Origin: Camillea tinctor
Taxonomy: Eukaryota > Ascomycota > Sordariomycetes > Xylariales > Xylariaceae
Reading direction: 5' to 3'
DNA length: 64,000 nt
NCBI GenBank assembly: GCA_022578605.1
Contig: MU394068.1
Location: 248,001 to 312,000, forward strand
This document shows, in pieces, positions 23,277 to 36,041 of this stretch (the stretch's first letter is position 1; each line of letters begins with the position of its first letter). The notes beneath the pieces were generated by a model. That model made no database searches, was not told the DNA's origin, and saw only the letters and a program-made list of their open reading frames with translations. The translations under genes were made by a program, and so were the position numbers.

Positions 23277-23858
23277 ATGTCGTTCCAGAAAGGCGAGAAG
23301 GATGTCGGCGAGCAGCCCGTACGGGAAACCCTCCCTACTTTTACCTCTTTATCGCATCGCTAATTTTATGTCAAAAAAAACAATAGAAGGCTCACCGTAT
23401 CCGCATCACCCTGACCAGCCGCAAGGTGCAGTCCCTCGAGAAGGTCTCGTCCGAGCTCCTCGAGCGCGCCCGCTCCAAGGGCCTCGCCGTCAAGGGTCCC
23501 GTCCGCCTGCCCACCAAGCACCTCAAGGTCACCACCCGCAAGACCCCCTGCGGTGAGGGTAGCAAGACCTGGGACACGTACGAGATGCGCATCCACAAGC
23601 GCCTCATCGAGTAAGACCCTTCTCTCCCCTTAACAAGTATATATATGCAATGTGCGTGGGTGTGCATGTATAATTCTAACATTTTGTGCTTCTTTAGCCT
23701 TCATGCCCCTACCGAGATCGTCAAGTCGGTCATTGTCAACAGTAAGGAACTCCTTTTCCAATTCATATATATATATATATGCAATCCAAAACACTACGGT
23801 ATACTAACACCCAGCAGTCGAGGCCGGTGTCGAGGTCGAGGTCACCATTGCCGCTTAA
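23277..23858 (+). CDS. RPS20: Small-subunit ribosomal protein uS10 (S20)
   Basis: A component of the head of the 40S ribosomal subunit near the decoding region. Four exons (23277-23318, 23387-23610, 23698-23741, 23818-23858) give 116 residues, the normal length. The sequence reads [18 protein letters not shown], then [41 protein letters not shown] and ends VEVEVTIAA. Intron 3 carries a perfect TACTAAC branch site, and all four exon joins keep phase. The early first intron after 14 codons is typical of fungal ribosomal-protein genes. Intron 3 also holds a short AT microsatellite. Confidence 0.97.
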
Positions 23859-24295
23859 ATGCGCGCAACCCTAACCCCATGCGCGGTAGCAATTTCTCAG
23901 CCAATTACCCCGAGAAGGCCTTACACCTACCGTGGCATACATGCTCACTAGCTAGATCTAGCGGGCAGATACGAATAATAGGGGTGAAGAAACACATGGC
24001 CACGACAGCCAGATGTGACTGGGCTAGCCAAGCTACGGAGCAAAAGTGGCATGCGACGAATGTATTATTATTCTCCGTATCTAGACAATTACTACTTCGC
24101 CCATTGGCGGCGCCTAGCCTAAAACGAGAAAAAAAAATACAAATTCAATCAAAACCACCAAGCCTGACATGTTGTATTTCCTAAGTGTTATGAACTCACT
24201 TCCAAAAAAAAAGGCGGGGGGTTCTGTTTTACATGATTTCGAGAACCTTCAAACTTATATCAAAAATTACTAAGATAAAAAAGAGGGTTTACGCT

Positions 24296-26733
24296 TTACG
24301 GCGAAAGTGGGTGCACCCCCTTGGGAGGTGGATACGCCGGTACCCCTGCAGGGTATTTTGGTGCTTCTTTCGCCTTGTCTGTCGGCTGACCCAGACCGAG
24401 GCAGTTGGCCATCTTGTAGAAGAGGTCGATGTTCCCGTAGACGCCTCCGAACGTCTCCTGGCAGGGACCCATGGCGAAGACGGCCACGTCGGTCATCGAG
24501 TGCACGCCCGACGAGTCGGAGACGGGCAGCGTGCCGTTGATGACGAAGCCGTCGGGGCTGTCGTCCGCATCGACGAAGTACTCATGGCTGCCGAAGCCGG
24601 GCGTGTTGCTGACGACGCGGCGCGGCGACTTGTGCACCTTGTAGTTCTCGCGGCGGTCCGGGTTCGCGCTGAACCCCTGCGCTAGCGTGTAGCGCGGGCT
24701 CCAGTTCAGCGGGAAGTTGGGCCCTGTGTTGTACGCGACACCCTCGGGCGGAGCAACCGTGTACTGCGACAGGCCTGACTTCTCGTACGTGCCTACCGCC
24801 CGGCGCTTCTCACGGTCCGTCTTGCCTGCTGATAGGTAGGCCGTGTCGACACCGCCGAACACGTCGAACCCGTGCCCGTGATCTGCCGTCACGAGCACGA
24901 GGGTGTTCTCGAGCTCGCCGAGCTCCTTCAGGTGGGCCACTGTCGCGCGCACGGTGTCGTCGAGCTCGAGCAGGTCGCCTAGCGCGCGGTCGTAGTCCAA
25001 TGCGTGCATCTGCTTGTCGATCGAGGCGCCTTCGGACATGAGGAAGAACCCCTCGTCGCCGCCGCGCTTGTGTAGGATATCAATGGCCTTGAGCGTCATA
25101 TCCTTGAGGCCCGGCAGATCTAGAGCCGGGCCATCGCCACCCTGTGGGTCGTTCTGGAAGGCCTCTAGGTTCTCCGTGAACACGTTGCGGTCGAGCCATA
25201 CGGGCAAGTGGGACTGGCAGAAAATGCCTAGAGCGCGGCTGCTGTTACCGAGCTCTAGCAGTGACGTCCGGTTCAGGGTGATATCGTAACCAGCTTCCGC
25301 AAACGCCGCATAGTAGTCCTTGCCCTTGTAGCTCTCGTCACCTGGGTAGAACTGCTCTGCACCGCCGCCAAACCAAACATCCGGGCCACCCTGGTTCGTC
25401 CAGGTGTAGTTGGTAAACGAGTTAAGTGCCTGGTCTACGAGAGGTCCGAACTGGTACCGGGAGCGACTGTGACCCGTGAGGGCAATGGGAGTGGCATCCG
25501 AGATGGCGGCAGTAGAAACAGCACCCCAAGCAGATTTCTAGAAATTTGGTCAGAAGAAACAATGCTGATGATCTTTGGTGGCAAGCTTACCCAGGTGCGT
25601 TTCAACACCTCTACAATAGTCTCTACTTTCGGGTCATCAAAAGGATCAGGCGAGGAATCGACATAGACGCTGTAGCAAGTCAATAATCGTTCTTATCCTA
25701 TCATAATCAAAGTTGGTATCTTACCCCAAAGCGTTGACAGTGCTCTTGTGGCCAGAGTACAGAGCAGACGCCGAGTTAGCACTGTCAGTCATGAAGCTGT
25801 CAAGCGAATGTGTCATCTGGTGACCCAAGACAGGGAACTGGTCCATCTGTAGCAGCGATTGATATTTTCCGTTGATGCTATGATGACCAAGCAGGCGTGC
25901 AGCCGTAATCATGTTCGTGGTCATACCGTCACCTAAAGAAAAGCCATAAGTCAGCTATTTGCTCACCAAGTTCTCGAACAGTAGTTAGTGCTGGCCCGTA
26001 CCAATGAACAAAATAACATTTTTGGCCTTCTTCTCGGTGGCCAGGGGCCGCACGACCCAGTTCGCCGTCGTCTTCTGGTCGCCGTAGTAGCTCAGCTCGA
26101 TCACGTAGTTGCCGGGTTCGTAGATGGCCAGTCGGCGGTAGATCTTAGAGGCGACGTTGACGACGGAAGGTGTGCCAGCGTCCTCGGCGAAGAGATCCTC
26201 ATACCATTGGAAATCCCACTTTTCAACCTCGGGCTCATCTATGCTGAAGAAGTCGGCGAGGTTCTGTGCCTCACCGCCTTCCTTGGTGATTGTTACGAGG
26301 AAGTCCTCGTCCGGCACGCCCTCGTTAAATGCTTCTGACCCGTTGACCGGCGCGTGTACTTCGAGGCGCAGGTCAAAGTCTGTGATAATCCCCAAGTTAG
26401 TTATCCATTCACTATCTCCCTAGACTTGACAGTCCATTTCAATCCCCACTGGCCCCAGACGAACACAGGAAGCCCAAACAAACGGCAGAGGCCTTGAACT
26501 GGAGAAAAGCTGTGAGATCACGTACTAGATAGCAATCCTGTTAGTATCTGGCTTATATTGTAACACTATTCACGGAAAACATCATTCACTCACCATTGAC
26601 CTGGTAGGAAGTCTGATTGATCTGGAGGGAGCACACATCCGAGACTCGGACAAGCTCCTAGTCGTCGGTAGGTCTGTGCCTCCACTGCAGCCAGCAAGGC
26701 GGCGAAGGCAAAAGCGAAGCTCGGTCTACCCAT
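24296..26733 (-). CDS. Secreted alkaline phosphatase
   Basis: Phosphomonoesterase of the alkaline phosphatase superfamily, using two zinc ions, magnesium and a phospho-serine. The model joins 26601-26733, 26002-26379, 25725-25932, 25591-25669 and 24296-25537, in all 2040 nt and about 679 residues. Residues 1-20 (MGRPSFAFAFAALLAAVEAQ) form a signal peptide, so the enzyme is exported or vacuolar. The junction NVILFIG|DGM restores the metal-binding GDGM, DSANSASA carries the nucleophile Ser, and VTADHGHGFDVFGG carries the distal metal ligands. Long inserts around APEGVAYNTGPN are typical of fungal members. The exon 1 to exon 2 join is uncertain: the phase-compatible donor is GTCAAT, while a better-looking GTGAGT lies 8 nt further on. 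No gene nearby points to a specific phosphate-starvation cluster. Confidence 0.92.
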
Positions 26734-28927
26734 TATGTTCCTCCCATCTACAAGCAAGCTACGAATCAAAAAGAGAAGAGCCCAAAAAGGAAGAGAGGGA
26801 AAAGAACAAAAACCCAAGTTACTTCTCCGTCACCCCTAAATTACCATCTACCTTACCAGTGATGGCGATATGATGGTGACGGTGAGCTTTGGGAGGTAAG
26901 GGATGTAAATATCGACCTTAAGCTTGGAAAGGATGAAGAGAAGCTTTAAGTTGAGTTCAACAGGTAAAGTTATTAGTAGTAATAGGTAGGGTAGGTACCT
27001 TACTTATAGGCTAGGGCGAAGCTTACAACGATTGGACCAACGTGACGCACATGCACGGCAACCGTTCCCTCCTTTCCTTCTCTCCCTCCTTCCCATGATT
27101 GGCGCCCAGACCGCCAAGCTCCCTGCAGGGAAAGTCAGCGGGAAACCAGAGGTGTAACCCTGAACCAGCCACCCCGCTAGCACACACCCTTGAACATGGA
27201 TATCGCCTTATCGCACCTTATCACTCACCCACCCGATTTGCGAGGTAGTATTTAGGTAATGAACGGTATCTCGCTATGGATATTCAGTCTTCATAACTTT
27301 CAACCTGCTGACATACCCTCATACATATCTTGTTTTATAAATGTATTGAAATATCAAAGCCAAATTGAATATCTAACATGATTACCCCATTGATCTCACT
27401 ACAGGTTTTCTTTTTCTCTATTATAAACATTATGGCAGTAATGAGTCCTGCAAGTTAGGTATTTATTTACCTTCTGGAGCTATTATATAGCTGCTGTCAT
27501 GGTCAAAGCTGCGTCCGGCTTCGCTGCTAATACTTACCTAACCCCTTCGTATCAACAGAAATCACTTGCACGTAGCTCCCTCCAACTGTCATACATTTCA
27601 AGAACAGACATGTCTTCGAATCTACGTAATATTTATCCAATCAGATTACAGACATCGAAAGAAGATGGAATAAATGGACACATCTATTGCCAAGTAGGGG
27701 TAGAAGAGACTATGTTATAGTTCCCAGAGTGGCTGGCTGAAGTCTCACTCTAGAAGTTATCCATTTCATCCCAGCTTTTTGCCCGGTTCTTTTGCGTTCT
27801 CTCTAGGGAGAAAAAAAAAGCTTGAAAGATGCCCACGTACGATCTTGGCTATGGGGGGGGGGGGGGTTCGGTTCTCGCGAGATCTCTCGGCGGACTGGAT
27901 TTCTAGGCGGACGTACGAACAGACAGTCTTGGCCGCAACCGTTGTTGCTTGGCTTATATTCTCAGCGGGGAGGCAGATAAGTGAATCATCGCGATGAGAG
28001 AGGGCACGTGTCGACCACAGAAAGCAATGAAAAAAAAAAAAGCAACATAACCTAGGTAATGTAGGCAAGTTGTCGCCAAGCCCGTAAAGCCTCCCTCTGC
28101 AGACGGGCCAAGAGAAAAGAAGAAGCAATTACCTACTCAGAACCATGTATAACGCGCAAAACCGGTGGTTTATATTCTAAAATCCATGAGGGGGGGGGAG
28201 GGAAAAGAAAGCTGAACGGGAACGTTATCAGGTCGGGCTGGCTTGGCAGGGTGGAGATAGATCCAGGAACGTGAGCTGGGCACAGGAGGTGATTGGCCCC
28301 GGGCTTGGCTATAGGCATCGTTCTTGAGTTACATAACCTAGTGAGTCTTGTCGAGATAATCTAGTCAGGTTTGGCTTCTAGATGTAATCTCGGCCGAACA
28401 GAACTTGGGTCACTTTTATGATAGGTATTACAGGATAGCCAAACCTCTCACCATGGGTGTTCTCTGACAAGGACCAACTAGTACGCCCTAAGTAGGCAAA
28501 GATGCGATTGCTGGGAGGAGTTGCATGAGTTACTATCCTCAAGATGCGGGTACCTAGTATGCTTCCTCTTCAATGATCTGACCAGATAGATAAGATGAAG
28601 ACAACCTGTACCGAAGATACCGGCCCAAGAAACCTATCAGATATGCTTCTTAGAAACTTGGCATGGTTCCAGATCTATGGAACACGCTTAACATTGGAAT
28701 CCAAACCTCGAGATAGACTATCAGTCTAGGTGTTGATCTCCTAAACTCGAGAAGTAAGGTGCTGAGTCTACAAGTCGTAATGGGATGGCTTAAAAGGGGG
28801 GAAATAATGAGTTTTCATTGCCCCCTTTTGGAATTGGTTTCGTCGACAACTTTCCTACGAATAGAAGCTACTTTAAAAGCAGTAGCATCTTCTACGTGGA
28901 GACAGTACCGCCTCTCTATGAAGTCCC
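26734..28927. other. Spacer with phosphatase promoter
   Basis: About 2.2 kb without a gene I can support. It contains the upstream region of the phosphatase gene, a G14-type homopolymer at about 27847-27860 and CCTAGGTA-type motifs near 28050. Short frames such as 27499-27720 have no recognisable content. Confidence 0.5.
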
Positions 28928-30482
28928 TTATTTATCTATTTCCGCGAACCCCTTCTTATCCAGCTCCTCCGCACCGCCCTCTGGCACAACCGGGGTTTCC
29001 TTCCCTTCTCCCTTCGCCCCCGTCGCCGCCCGCCCCGCCATCTCCGCCGCAACGACCGGATCCCCCGAGCCCGCCGCCTCGTAATTCTCCCACGCCGCCT
29101 CGTTGATCTTGCTCTCGCCCCCTTCGCTCTTGAAATGGTACCCGCGCGCGCGCGGTCTCGTGCCCGTGCCCTTCGGTATCTCCGTGTCGTACACGCGCGC
29201 GAACCTCGCGCAGTCCTCCTCGAACGCCGCGTACCCCCTGCCCAGCGAGCCCCGGATGCCGGCGAAGAAGTCGCTCAGCACGCGGTGGTTGTGCATTTGC
29301 AGCAGCGTCCAGCCGAGCATCTCCTTCGCGTTGAGCAGGTGCTGCATGTACGCGAGGTGGTGCCGCGTGCAGGCGTAGCACTCGCACCCTTCCGCTAGCG
29401 GCGCGAGGGAGGTCTGGTGGTCTACCGACCAGAGGTCCGTTCCCAGGGGTAATATGCTCGCGGCAGGGTTCGGCGGCGGGGGGAACTTGAAGGTTAGAGC
29501 TACGCCGGCGTCTGAGGTGCTGTTGAGGAAGGGGATGGTGAAGAGGTCGATGCCGAGCTGTACCTGTCTCAGGATATCGTGGGGTGAGGTCATGATGTCG
29601 AGTGACAGCCGAGGCAAGTGTGTTAGTGAGCTGTATTCAGCCAAATCTGGCAGAATATTGACGTCGTAAACCGCCAACCCTGAGAGCTTTTCTGCGTAAT
29701 CCTGTGCTAGGCGGTTGATGTATTCCCATTGTGTTTGGAAGTCGGTGGGTAATAGGGGCCCGAATATATGTGCACCGTGGTCTGTCTTCCTGGGAGTATC
29801 TTCGGGGTCACGAAGCTTGAAGAATGCAGCTAGCCAGTCCTCGGTCCTCTCCACCATCCGAAGCTGCCTCTTGGCATTTGAGTACGCTTTGGACTCGTTA
29901 AAGGTCAGGTCAGCCAGGGGTATGGCGATATCTGGCCGGACGTTCTCGATGGCACGATGATAGTTCTCCGTGTCCAATCTCTGGAACCCAGTAGAAGTGA
30001 ATATGGATATGTAATTACGGCCGTTACCACTGGGGGCAGTCACTGCTGGATTCCGCCGAGCACCCAGGATGGTAACCATGCTTGAAGGCGTAGCAGTATA
30101 AGCATGAAGAGGTTCTTTGCCAGGAACGTCTATGTTATATATGGCAGGATAGGCTCTCTTCCGAGAATGCTCTAAAACTGTACGCGGGGTAAGGAACGTG
30201 AATTGAACGTGGATTTGAAGGTTTAAGTATGATGTGTGGCTGGCACTTACAGTCCTCTATGGCGATGTATACACCACCAATCTCTGTGTGCTTGGAGATA
30301 TTATCCGGGGTCATATGAGGTACGGCTCCGCGCGAGGTCAAGCCGAAGTAATTCGGGGTGTCCACAGGATTCCGATTCGGGAGGGACAACCTCCCAAGCC
30401 TAACAGCCCCATCGTTGGCTATGAAGTCATTCACTGTCCTGAATATTATCCGCATATCTTTATCCGAATTAGGGGTAGCCAT
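28928..30482 (-). CDS. QTRT2: Queuine tRNA-ribosyltransferase accessory subunit 2
   Basis: Partner of the catalytic queuine transferase, which swaps G34 for queuine in tRNAs with a GUN anticodon. Exons 30251-30482 and 28928-30177 give 493 residues, and the join restores EDFLEHSRKRAYPA. The N-terminus has GLTSRGAVPHMTPDN, as in the family. Near residue 380 is the zinc site CECYACTRHHLAYMQHLL, with the fourth ligand His in LLQMHNHRVLSDFF. Accessory subunits keep the zinc site but lack the catalytic aspartates. The C-terminal about 100 residues are Gly/Ala/Glu-rich and probably disordered. The catalytic partner is not in this window. Presence implies uptake of queuine from the surroundings or from bacteria, since eukaryotes do not make it. 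Confidence 0.9.
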
Positions 30483-31768
30483 ATTGGTATAAGGTGATTC
30501 TACGTTATGCACAGGAGAGAGGTTTTTTTTATAGAACCCTATGATCTATAGTGTAGGGTTAGAGTCCTAAAAAATTAATGAATAAATAAAATGAATAATA
30601 TGTATAATGTTCAAGTTTCCTTGTTTCCACTATTTGGTCAATCGGTTTTCACGATAGCTGGTAAAGCCGGAGGACGATGAGTCTTCAGCCCAATCGATAA
30701 ATGATATGCCAAGCCCAGTGTAAGGCGAAGAAAAAAAAGTTGAGATGATAGGTCTCACTTAGTACTATAACCTACCTAACCTTAGTAGTTGTATGTACTA
30801 ACATGTAAGATTGTACCTAGCTAATCGCTTACACCAGCCTACGGAGTACTGCGCTACACTACACTAGACAACGAAAAAAAAAAGAGAGAGATAAAGAGTA
30901 AAAGTGGATCAACCATTAATGATTGAAAGCTCTAACCTACGCATGGGTTAGGCAACCTCTAGGTTCCTATACCTAGGTAGTGCCCTAAAGATTTACCTAA
31001 CCTAGAGACTATAGATGCGCTGACTACATACATAGTAGTACTTAACATACATATCTAGGTTAGTACATAGGTAGTCTTATCTAGTCTCGAATGTAATTCA
31101 GGTACCTAGTATGTACCTCCCAGGACGAGCTCGATAAAGCAGTTGGTGTTGGTAGTACAAGTATGATATGATACGGTACACTAAGAACCCGGTAACTATC
31201 TTACTATGTAGCTCTCTATCGTCCTTACTATTGCTATGTACATACCTACTATGTAGGTTACACTACTCCGTACAAAATCAAAGATCAAAGCTGAGACTCG
31301 GGGTTTAAAAGCAGGGTTGCACTGCAGCTCCCCCGCTCTCGTAACGCGCAATCACCTATGTATGTACTACTAAGAGTAAGAGAGTGTCAGCTTGCGACGC
31401 TTTTCTTCTCGCTTTTCTTCTGCAACACCCGCAAAGGGCTCGGGCAGCCTTCTCAGTCTTTTCTCTCTCGACAACTTTCTATTTCATCAAAACAGGCATA
31501 CTTTTTTTTGTTTGGCTTTATTGTTTATTGTTTATTCTTTTATGTTATTTTATTTTATCTCTGCAATGTATAGCATGCCTTTTATATAAATTGCAAATTC
31601 GTATCCTTGTCTTGTCTACAGCTCGAGCTGGACAACCCGATCATTCCGGCAGCTCTTCGTATTGTCCCATGTGCAGTGCGTACCTAAGCCCCGGCTCTGT
31701 CAATATTGTTTACCATAGACCCGGTGCAAAGACTCGTTGTCTATTCTATCCCAGGTAGACTTTTTACC
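30483..31768. other. Divergent promoter region, QTRT2 and LCCL gene
   Basis: The shared upstream region of two divergent genes. Several palindromic CCTAGGTA/TACCTAGG-type motifs occur between 30950 and 31110. A possible 5' UTR acceptor (TTGTCTACAG at about 31610) precedes the LCCL gene. Confidence 0.5.
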
Positions 31769-33763
31769 ATGAGCCATAGCCCCGAACCGCACAGTTCCCT
31801 CTCATCCGACCTAGACCTACAACAAACCCACGATCATCACCCCCATCCAAGCGAGATTGGCCTCACCCACCCAGACGCTCCAATTGATGACCGGGCGCCC
31901 CGTTTCGACGACGACTCGGGTAACGCGCCAACCCCGCGCTTTATGCAGGAAGAAGGAGTCTGGAAGAGGTGGAAATGGGTCCCTTATCCCGCCCGCAAGG
32001 TCGGTAGGGCGGTGGTCAGATGGATAAAGGGACCTCAGACCCCCAAGACCTGGAAGATCGAACCTCTGTTCCCCGTCATCCAACACGCCCCCATAAATCT
32101 ACTCAATCGGTTCCTGCCCAACCAGAGACCTCGATTCTGGCTTTTCATAGCCTACTTCGCCGCCTGGATCCTCGCCTTCTCGCTGGTGCTATGGCGGGGT
32201 CAGACTGCTTCCGATATAGACGGGTTCGGTCAGCCCTCGGTCATTAGTTGCGGCACCACCTTCTGGACTAAGGACAATGGCTGTGGGCTGGACGGGATGA
32301 ACTGCAGGCCCTTCAACGGATCATACTTCCCGTTTAGATGCCCCTCGAATTGCAATAGCTACCAGACCCTCAATCCCCGCGCGGTTGGTGTTCAGGAGGT
32401 AGTCTATGCGCCATTGATCATTGGAGGACCCGCCGACTCGGCCACTGCGGAGGACCCAGTCTATAGAGGTGACTCTTTTATATGTGGAGCCGCCATCCAC
32501 GCTGGTGTCGTCTCGGCCTCCCAGGGCGGCTGTGGTCTTTTATATCTAGTTGGCCAGTCTCCGAACTATACTGGTTCAGACCGGAATGGTATCACTAGCT
32601 ATGGGTTTGATTCCTACTTCCCGCTCTCCTTCACCTTCCAATCGGGGGTTGGATGCCAGGCACGAGATGATCGATGGAATTTGCTGGCCGTCTCCGTAGT
32701 CTTTACCGTGGTCTTGTCCCTATTCACTACATCGTCGGCAGCTTTTTTCTTTGCCACCTTTATCATCGCCTTCTGGCAGGTGGGCATGGCTTCGGATCGA
32801 CCCTCGGAGACCTACTCGGTCGGTGCGCTGTTCTCTGATATTCTCGGCAAGTTCCTTCCTGCTATGTTCTGTGCCTGGGTGATCTACGACAAGATGGGCG
32901 TTCGGCGTACCCTGAGGGGGTTGACTGCTCAAGTTGAAAAGACAGTGCTATGGCTAGGCGCCTGCTGGGTCGGGGCTCTAACCAACTATACTCTCGACTT
33001 TATCCCTATTCAGCGCCTGACTGGACACGACCTTGAACAACAGCCCGGGGCGAAGGCTGCACTTGCTATCATTGTTATTATCCTGGTAATTGTCGTTGCG
33101 TTCCAGATATGGTACTTCCGACAAGAGGGGCGGCTTGTACGGTATCTCAAACTATACGCGCTCTTCATTCTCGGTATTATTATTTCAGTGTCTCTGCCCG
33201 GTCTCAACCTGCGGATCCACCACTATATTCTCGCATTGTTGCTTCTACCGGGCACGAGTATGCAGACACGGCCTGCCCTGCTGTACCAAGGTGTCTTGGT
33301 AGGCCTCTTCATCAACGGCATCGCTCGATGGGGCTTTGATCCTTTCTTGCAGACTTCCGCGTCTCTGCAGAACGATGCTCAGCTCGGCTCGGCGCTGCCG
33401 CAGATTTTGGCGCCAGTCATCAACAGCAGCCTTTCGACCATTACCTTCCAGTGGGCATCGCCACCCGAGGTTCGATATGACGGCATCAGCATACTGGTGA
33501 ACGATGTTGAGAGGTTCCGTGGTTACTTTGATACGCCGGGCGACGACAGTTTCGTTTGGACTCGTGCGAACGGGTCCAGCTACAACGAGTACTTCCGCTT
33601 TGGCTATATGCAGGGGTCTGAGACGGAAGACTATACGAAGGCAGGTACCTGGACCGCCGAAATGGAATGGATCGAGATGGAATCGGGCGCCTCGAAGGTG
33701 CGCCGACGAAATGAAGACCCACCCGAGCTGATGCAGCGGTCGCGAGGGAAATATATATCATGA
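31769..33763 (+). CDS. LCCL-domain multi-span membrane protein
   Basis: A single exon of 664 residues from the ATG at 31769 (an upstream in-frame ATG at 31706 adds 21 unlikely residues). After a polar, acidic N-terminus comes a basic patch, then a first membrane segment at about 122-142 (FWLFIAYFAAWILAFSLVLW). A Cys-rich lumenal part contains the LCCL domain (about 158-260), marked by FICGAAIHAGVVSASQGGCG. At least six more membrane segments follow between about 310 and 540. This is a well-known fungal architecture. The LCCL fold is thought to bind lipid or polysaccharide, but the function of the fungal proteins is not established. Predicted N-glycosylation sites (NYTG, NSSL, NGSS) fit a secretory-pathway location. 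Confidence 0.88.
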   Translation: MSHSPEPHSSLSSDLDLQQTHDHHPHPSEIGLTHPDAPIDDRAPRFDDDSGNAPTPRFMQEEGVWKRWKWVPYPARKVGRAVVRWIKGPQTPKTWKIEPLFPVIQHAPINLLNRFLPNQRPRFWLFIAYFAAWILAFSLVLWRGQTASDIDGFGQPSVISCGTTFWTKDNGCGLDGMNCRPFNGSYFPFRCPSNCNSYQTLNPRAVGVQEVVYAPLIIGGPADSATAEDPVYRGDSFICGAAIHAGVVSASQGGCGLLYLVGQSPNYTGSDRNGITSYGFDSYFPLSFTFQSGVGCQARDDRWNLLAVSVVFTVVLSLFTTSSAAFFFATFIIAFWQVGMASDRPSETYSVGALFSDILGKFLPAMFCAWVIYDKMGVRRTLRGLTAQVEKTVLWLGACWVGALTNYTLDFIPIQRLTGHDLEQQPGAKAALAIIVIILVIVVAFQIWYFRQEGRLVRYLKLYALFILGIIISVSLPGLNLRIHHYILALLLLPGTSMQTRPALLYQGVLVGLFINGIARWGFDPFLQTSASLQNDAQLGSALPQILAPVINSSLSTITFQWASPPEVRYDGISILVNDVERFRGYFDTPGDDSFVWTRANGSSYNEYFRFGYMQGSETEDYTKAGTWTAEMEWIEMESGASKVRRRNEDPPELMQRSRGKYIS

Positions 33764-36041
33764 CGTGTATCCATTATAGGTTGCATTATTCATATTCAGG
33801 AAATAGAAATACAATACATTGTCCAATGAATTGTTAGATTGATGATACCTAAGGTAGTAGGAGAGCTTAAGTTTAGCCCCTTATGAAATTATATATTGAC
33901 TTTAAGGAAGTACAATATCAGTATTTGTTTCCCTTTATTAACCTACAACTTTAAATGTTACCTTATAACCAGGAAGGTTAGCTATATTTCCGGCCCAAGC
34001 AAGCACGAATATCCCCATATTCATAGCGCAATGGCAAGGTGCCTTTCACCCCACATCGGATCGAAGTTTATTTAATGGGTCTTCGGTAGGGTTCCGGGAG
34101 GGACCTCATGTCGTGCAACTTCATCCAAGTGACAACATCAGATTAGTACTGCTAATAGTAGTACTAGTAGTCTCTTCAGCTTCCAGTCTTTCTATTCGTA
34201 TATTAATGGCTGTTACCCCATAAAAGAAATAATTTATAGGTCTTTTCATTTAGAATAAACACCTCGTGTTACCTCTTGTAATTTTGAAGACCTTCTAGAT
34301 TTCAATGTTGTAGCTTACAATTTTTATCTCCACTCCTGCCCCCCCTTTTTCCGCGATGAGACTATAAGAGAATTCGAGGACGACCAGACGTTGTATAAGG
34401 CCTAGGTTAAAAGCATTTTCTATAAAGTTGTAGCTATCATGTTACACACATATTTTTAGTCTCCGGAACGTGCTAGTTTACGATGCCCAAGGAAATAACC
34501 TTTACAGCTTCCAATCACATGTCTGGCCCATAAACCCTCGGGTCCCGGATAGACATGCTTATCACCTACCTAATACTATGTAGGCTTGTGTCGTGGCAGA
34601 TCTCCCTACAACTATATATATCGTGAAAGGCGCCCTAGCGCCATAAGCGGACCTATTATAATGATAGAAGCATTGTACGTCAGATCGACCAGACGTGACT
34701 GAACTCATATACTCTATATAGTAATTCTATGGTGAATAACAGCTTAGGGTCAAATGTATTTCTACCCGATCTTCTTTTAGAATCTATTTAAAGGTGTCCC
34801 GCATGCTGCGTATAAATATATAGATGTCTTAGCTACTCCGTCTCTCGAGTTATACGGTTTCTTGAAAGATCTGTCTCCTTTTTCTACCTGCTCTATTGGA
34901 TATGCAGCTCCTATCGACGATCCCACATCCTGATCTCGACTCAGCACTGATAATTCTACTACTGACAATTTCTACTATTCCCCTCTAAATCATGTATTCT
35001 TTTTGGACATGTTTCCTGGTTTCTAGCAGCTCAATTCTTGCGTCAAAGGCAGTAGACACTCGACTAAGTTAGGTTATATGGATGTCACATCAATATAATG
35101 ATACAATTTTATTCATTAGAAAGGATACCTGATCCAGGTCCTCTCAGGTGGGTTCTAGCCTCATCATATACTATCATCGCTCACTAATATATCATTCAGC
35201 TCGAGATATTAATTTCCCACGGTTATGAGATTAATATAGTTCTCACACGTTCATATCCGCACCCATTATACTCAGAATAGCCGAAATCCCCATAAACGAT
35301 GCCATAGGAGAAAACACGCTGAATAAATCGGCACCCTTCTCCAACTATCTAGGTATTCATTTATATGTATAGCCTCGAAATTAGCCTTATTACTAATCTC
35401 GGTTCTTCAGGGGTGGAATCGTGAGAGGGCATTACCACATGACGACCTAGCTAAGCCGCCAGTGAAGTCATACCAACTCTTATACCACAGGCTTTCTCTT
35501 TTACCTCTTCTCGTTTGTTTTTCTTTTTTTTCTTTTCAAAAAGAAACGACTGTCTCTCATCAATTTGCTTAATATGGGGCAACCTCGAGATATTGCTTTT
35601 GGTAAACTATAAGATGGGCCGCCCCCAATTTGCAGCCAATGCAGCAGTTTCCCAAATGAGCAGCTAGGCTTTCTTATCCCCCTTCCTGTGGCCAGAACTT
35701 GATTCTACATATGCCTAAGCCCCTACGCAACTTGGACAACTCTAAATCCTTACCGCCACAACTGCATATACCCGAAACTCGACTCTAATATTTGATAAGT
35801 GATCACTCCAACTAAGTTCATAGGCTCGTCGGTCTGGCATATTATATACAATGAGTCTCTCAATCGAGACTCCTGACCGCTTCGTACGCTGCATACGCGG
35901 ATTGGGTGTACCGAGAGATAGTATAATCATCTTCTCGTATGCACGGGACCACTAGGGAGAAGAGAAGGCGTTGCAGGGTCTAGAAACCTTTTTTACCTAG
36001 GGACCGGGCATGCAGTTTGATGCTCACCCGGGCGAGCTCGA
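33764..36041. other. AT-rich gene-poor spacer
   Basis: 2.3 kb without a supportable gene. Short minus-strand frames at 34777-34968 and 35742-35930 have no recognised content. Tandem TA-type motifs are common. Confidence 0.5.

Noticed and set aside
28956..29387. Arg/Gly-rich frame opposite or shifted against QTRT2
   Set aside because: It is an alternative frame of a GC-rich exon whose true frame carries the zinc site.
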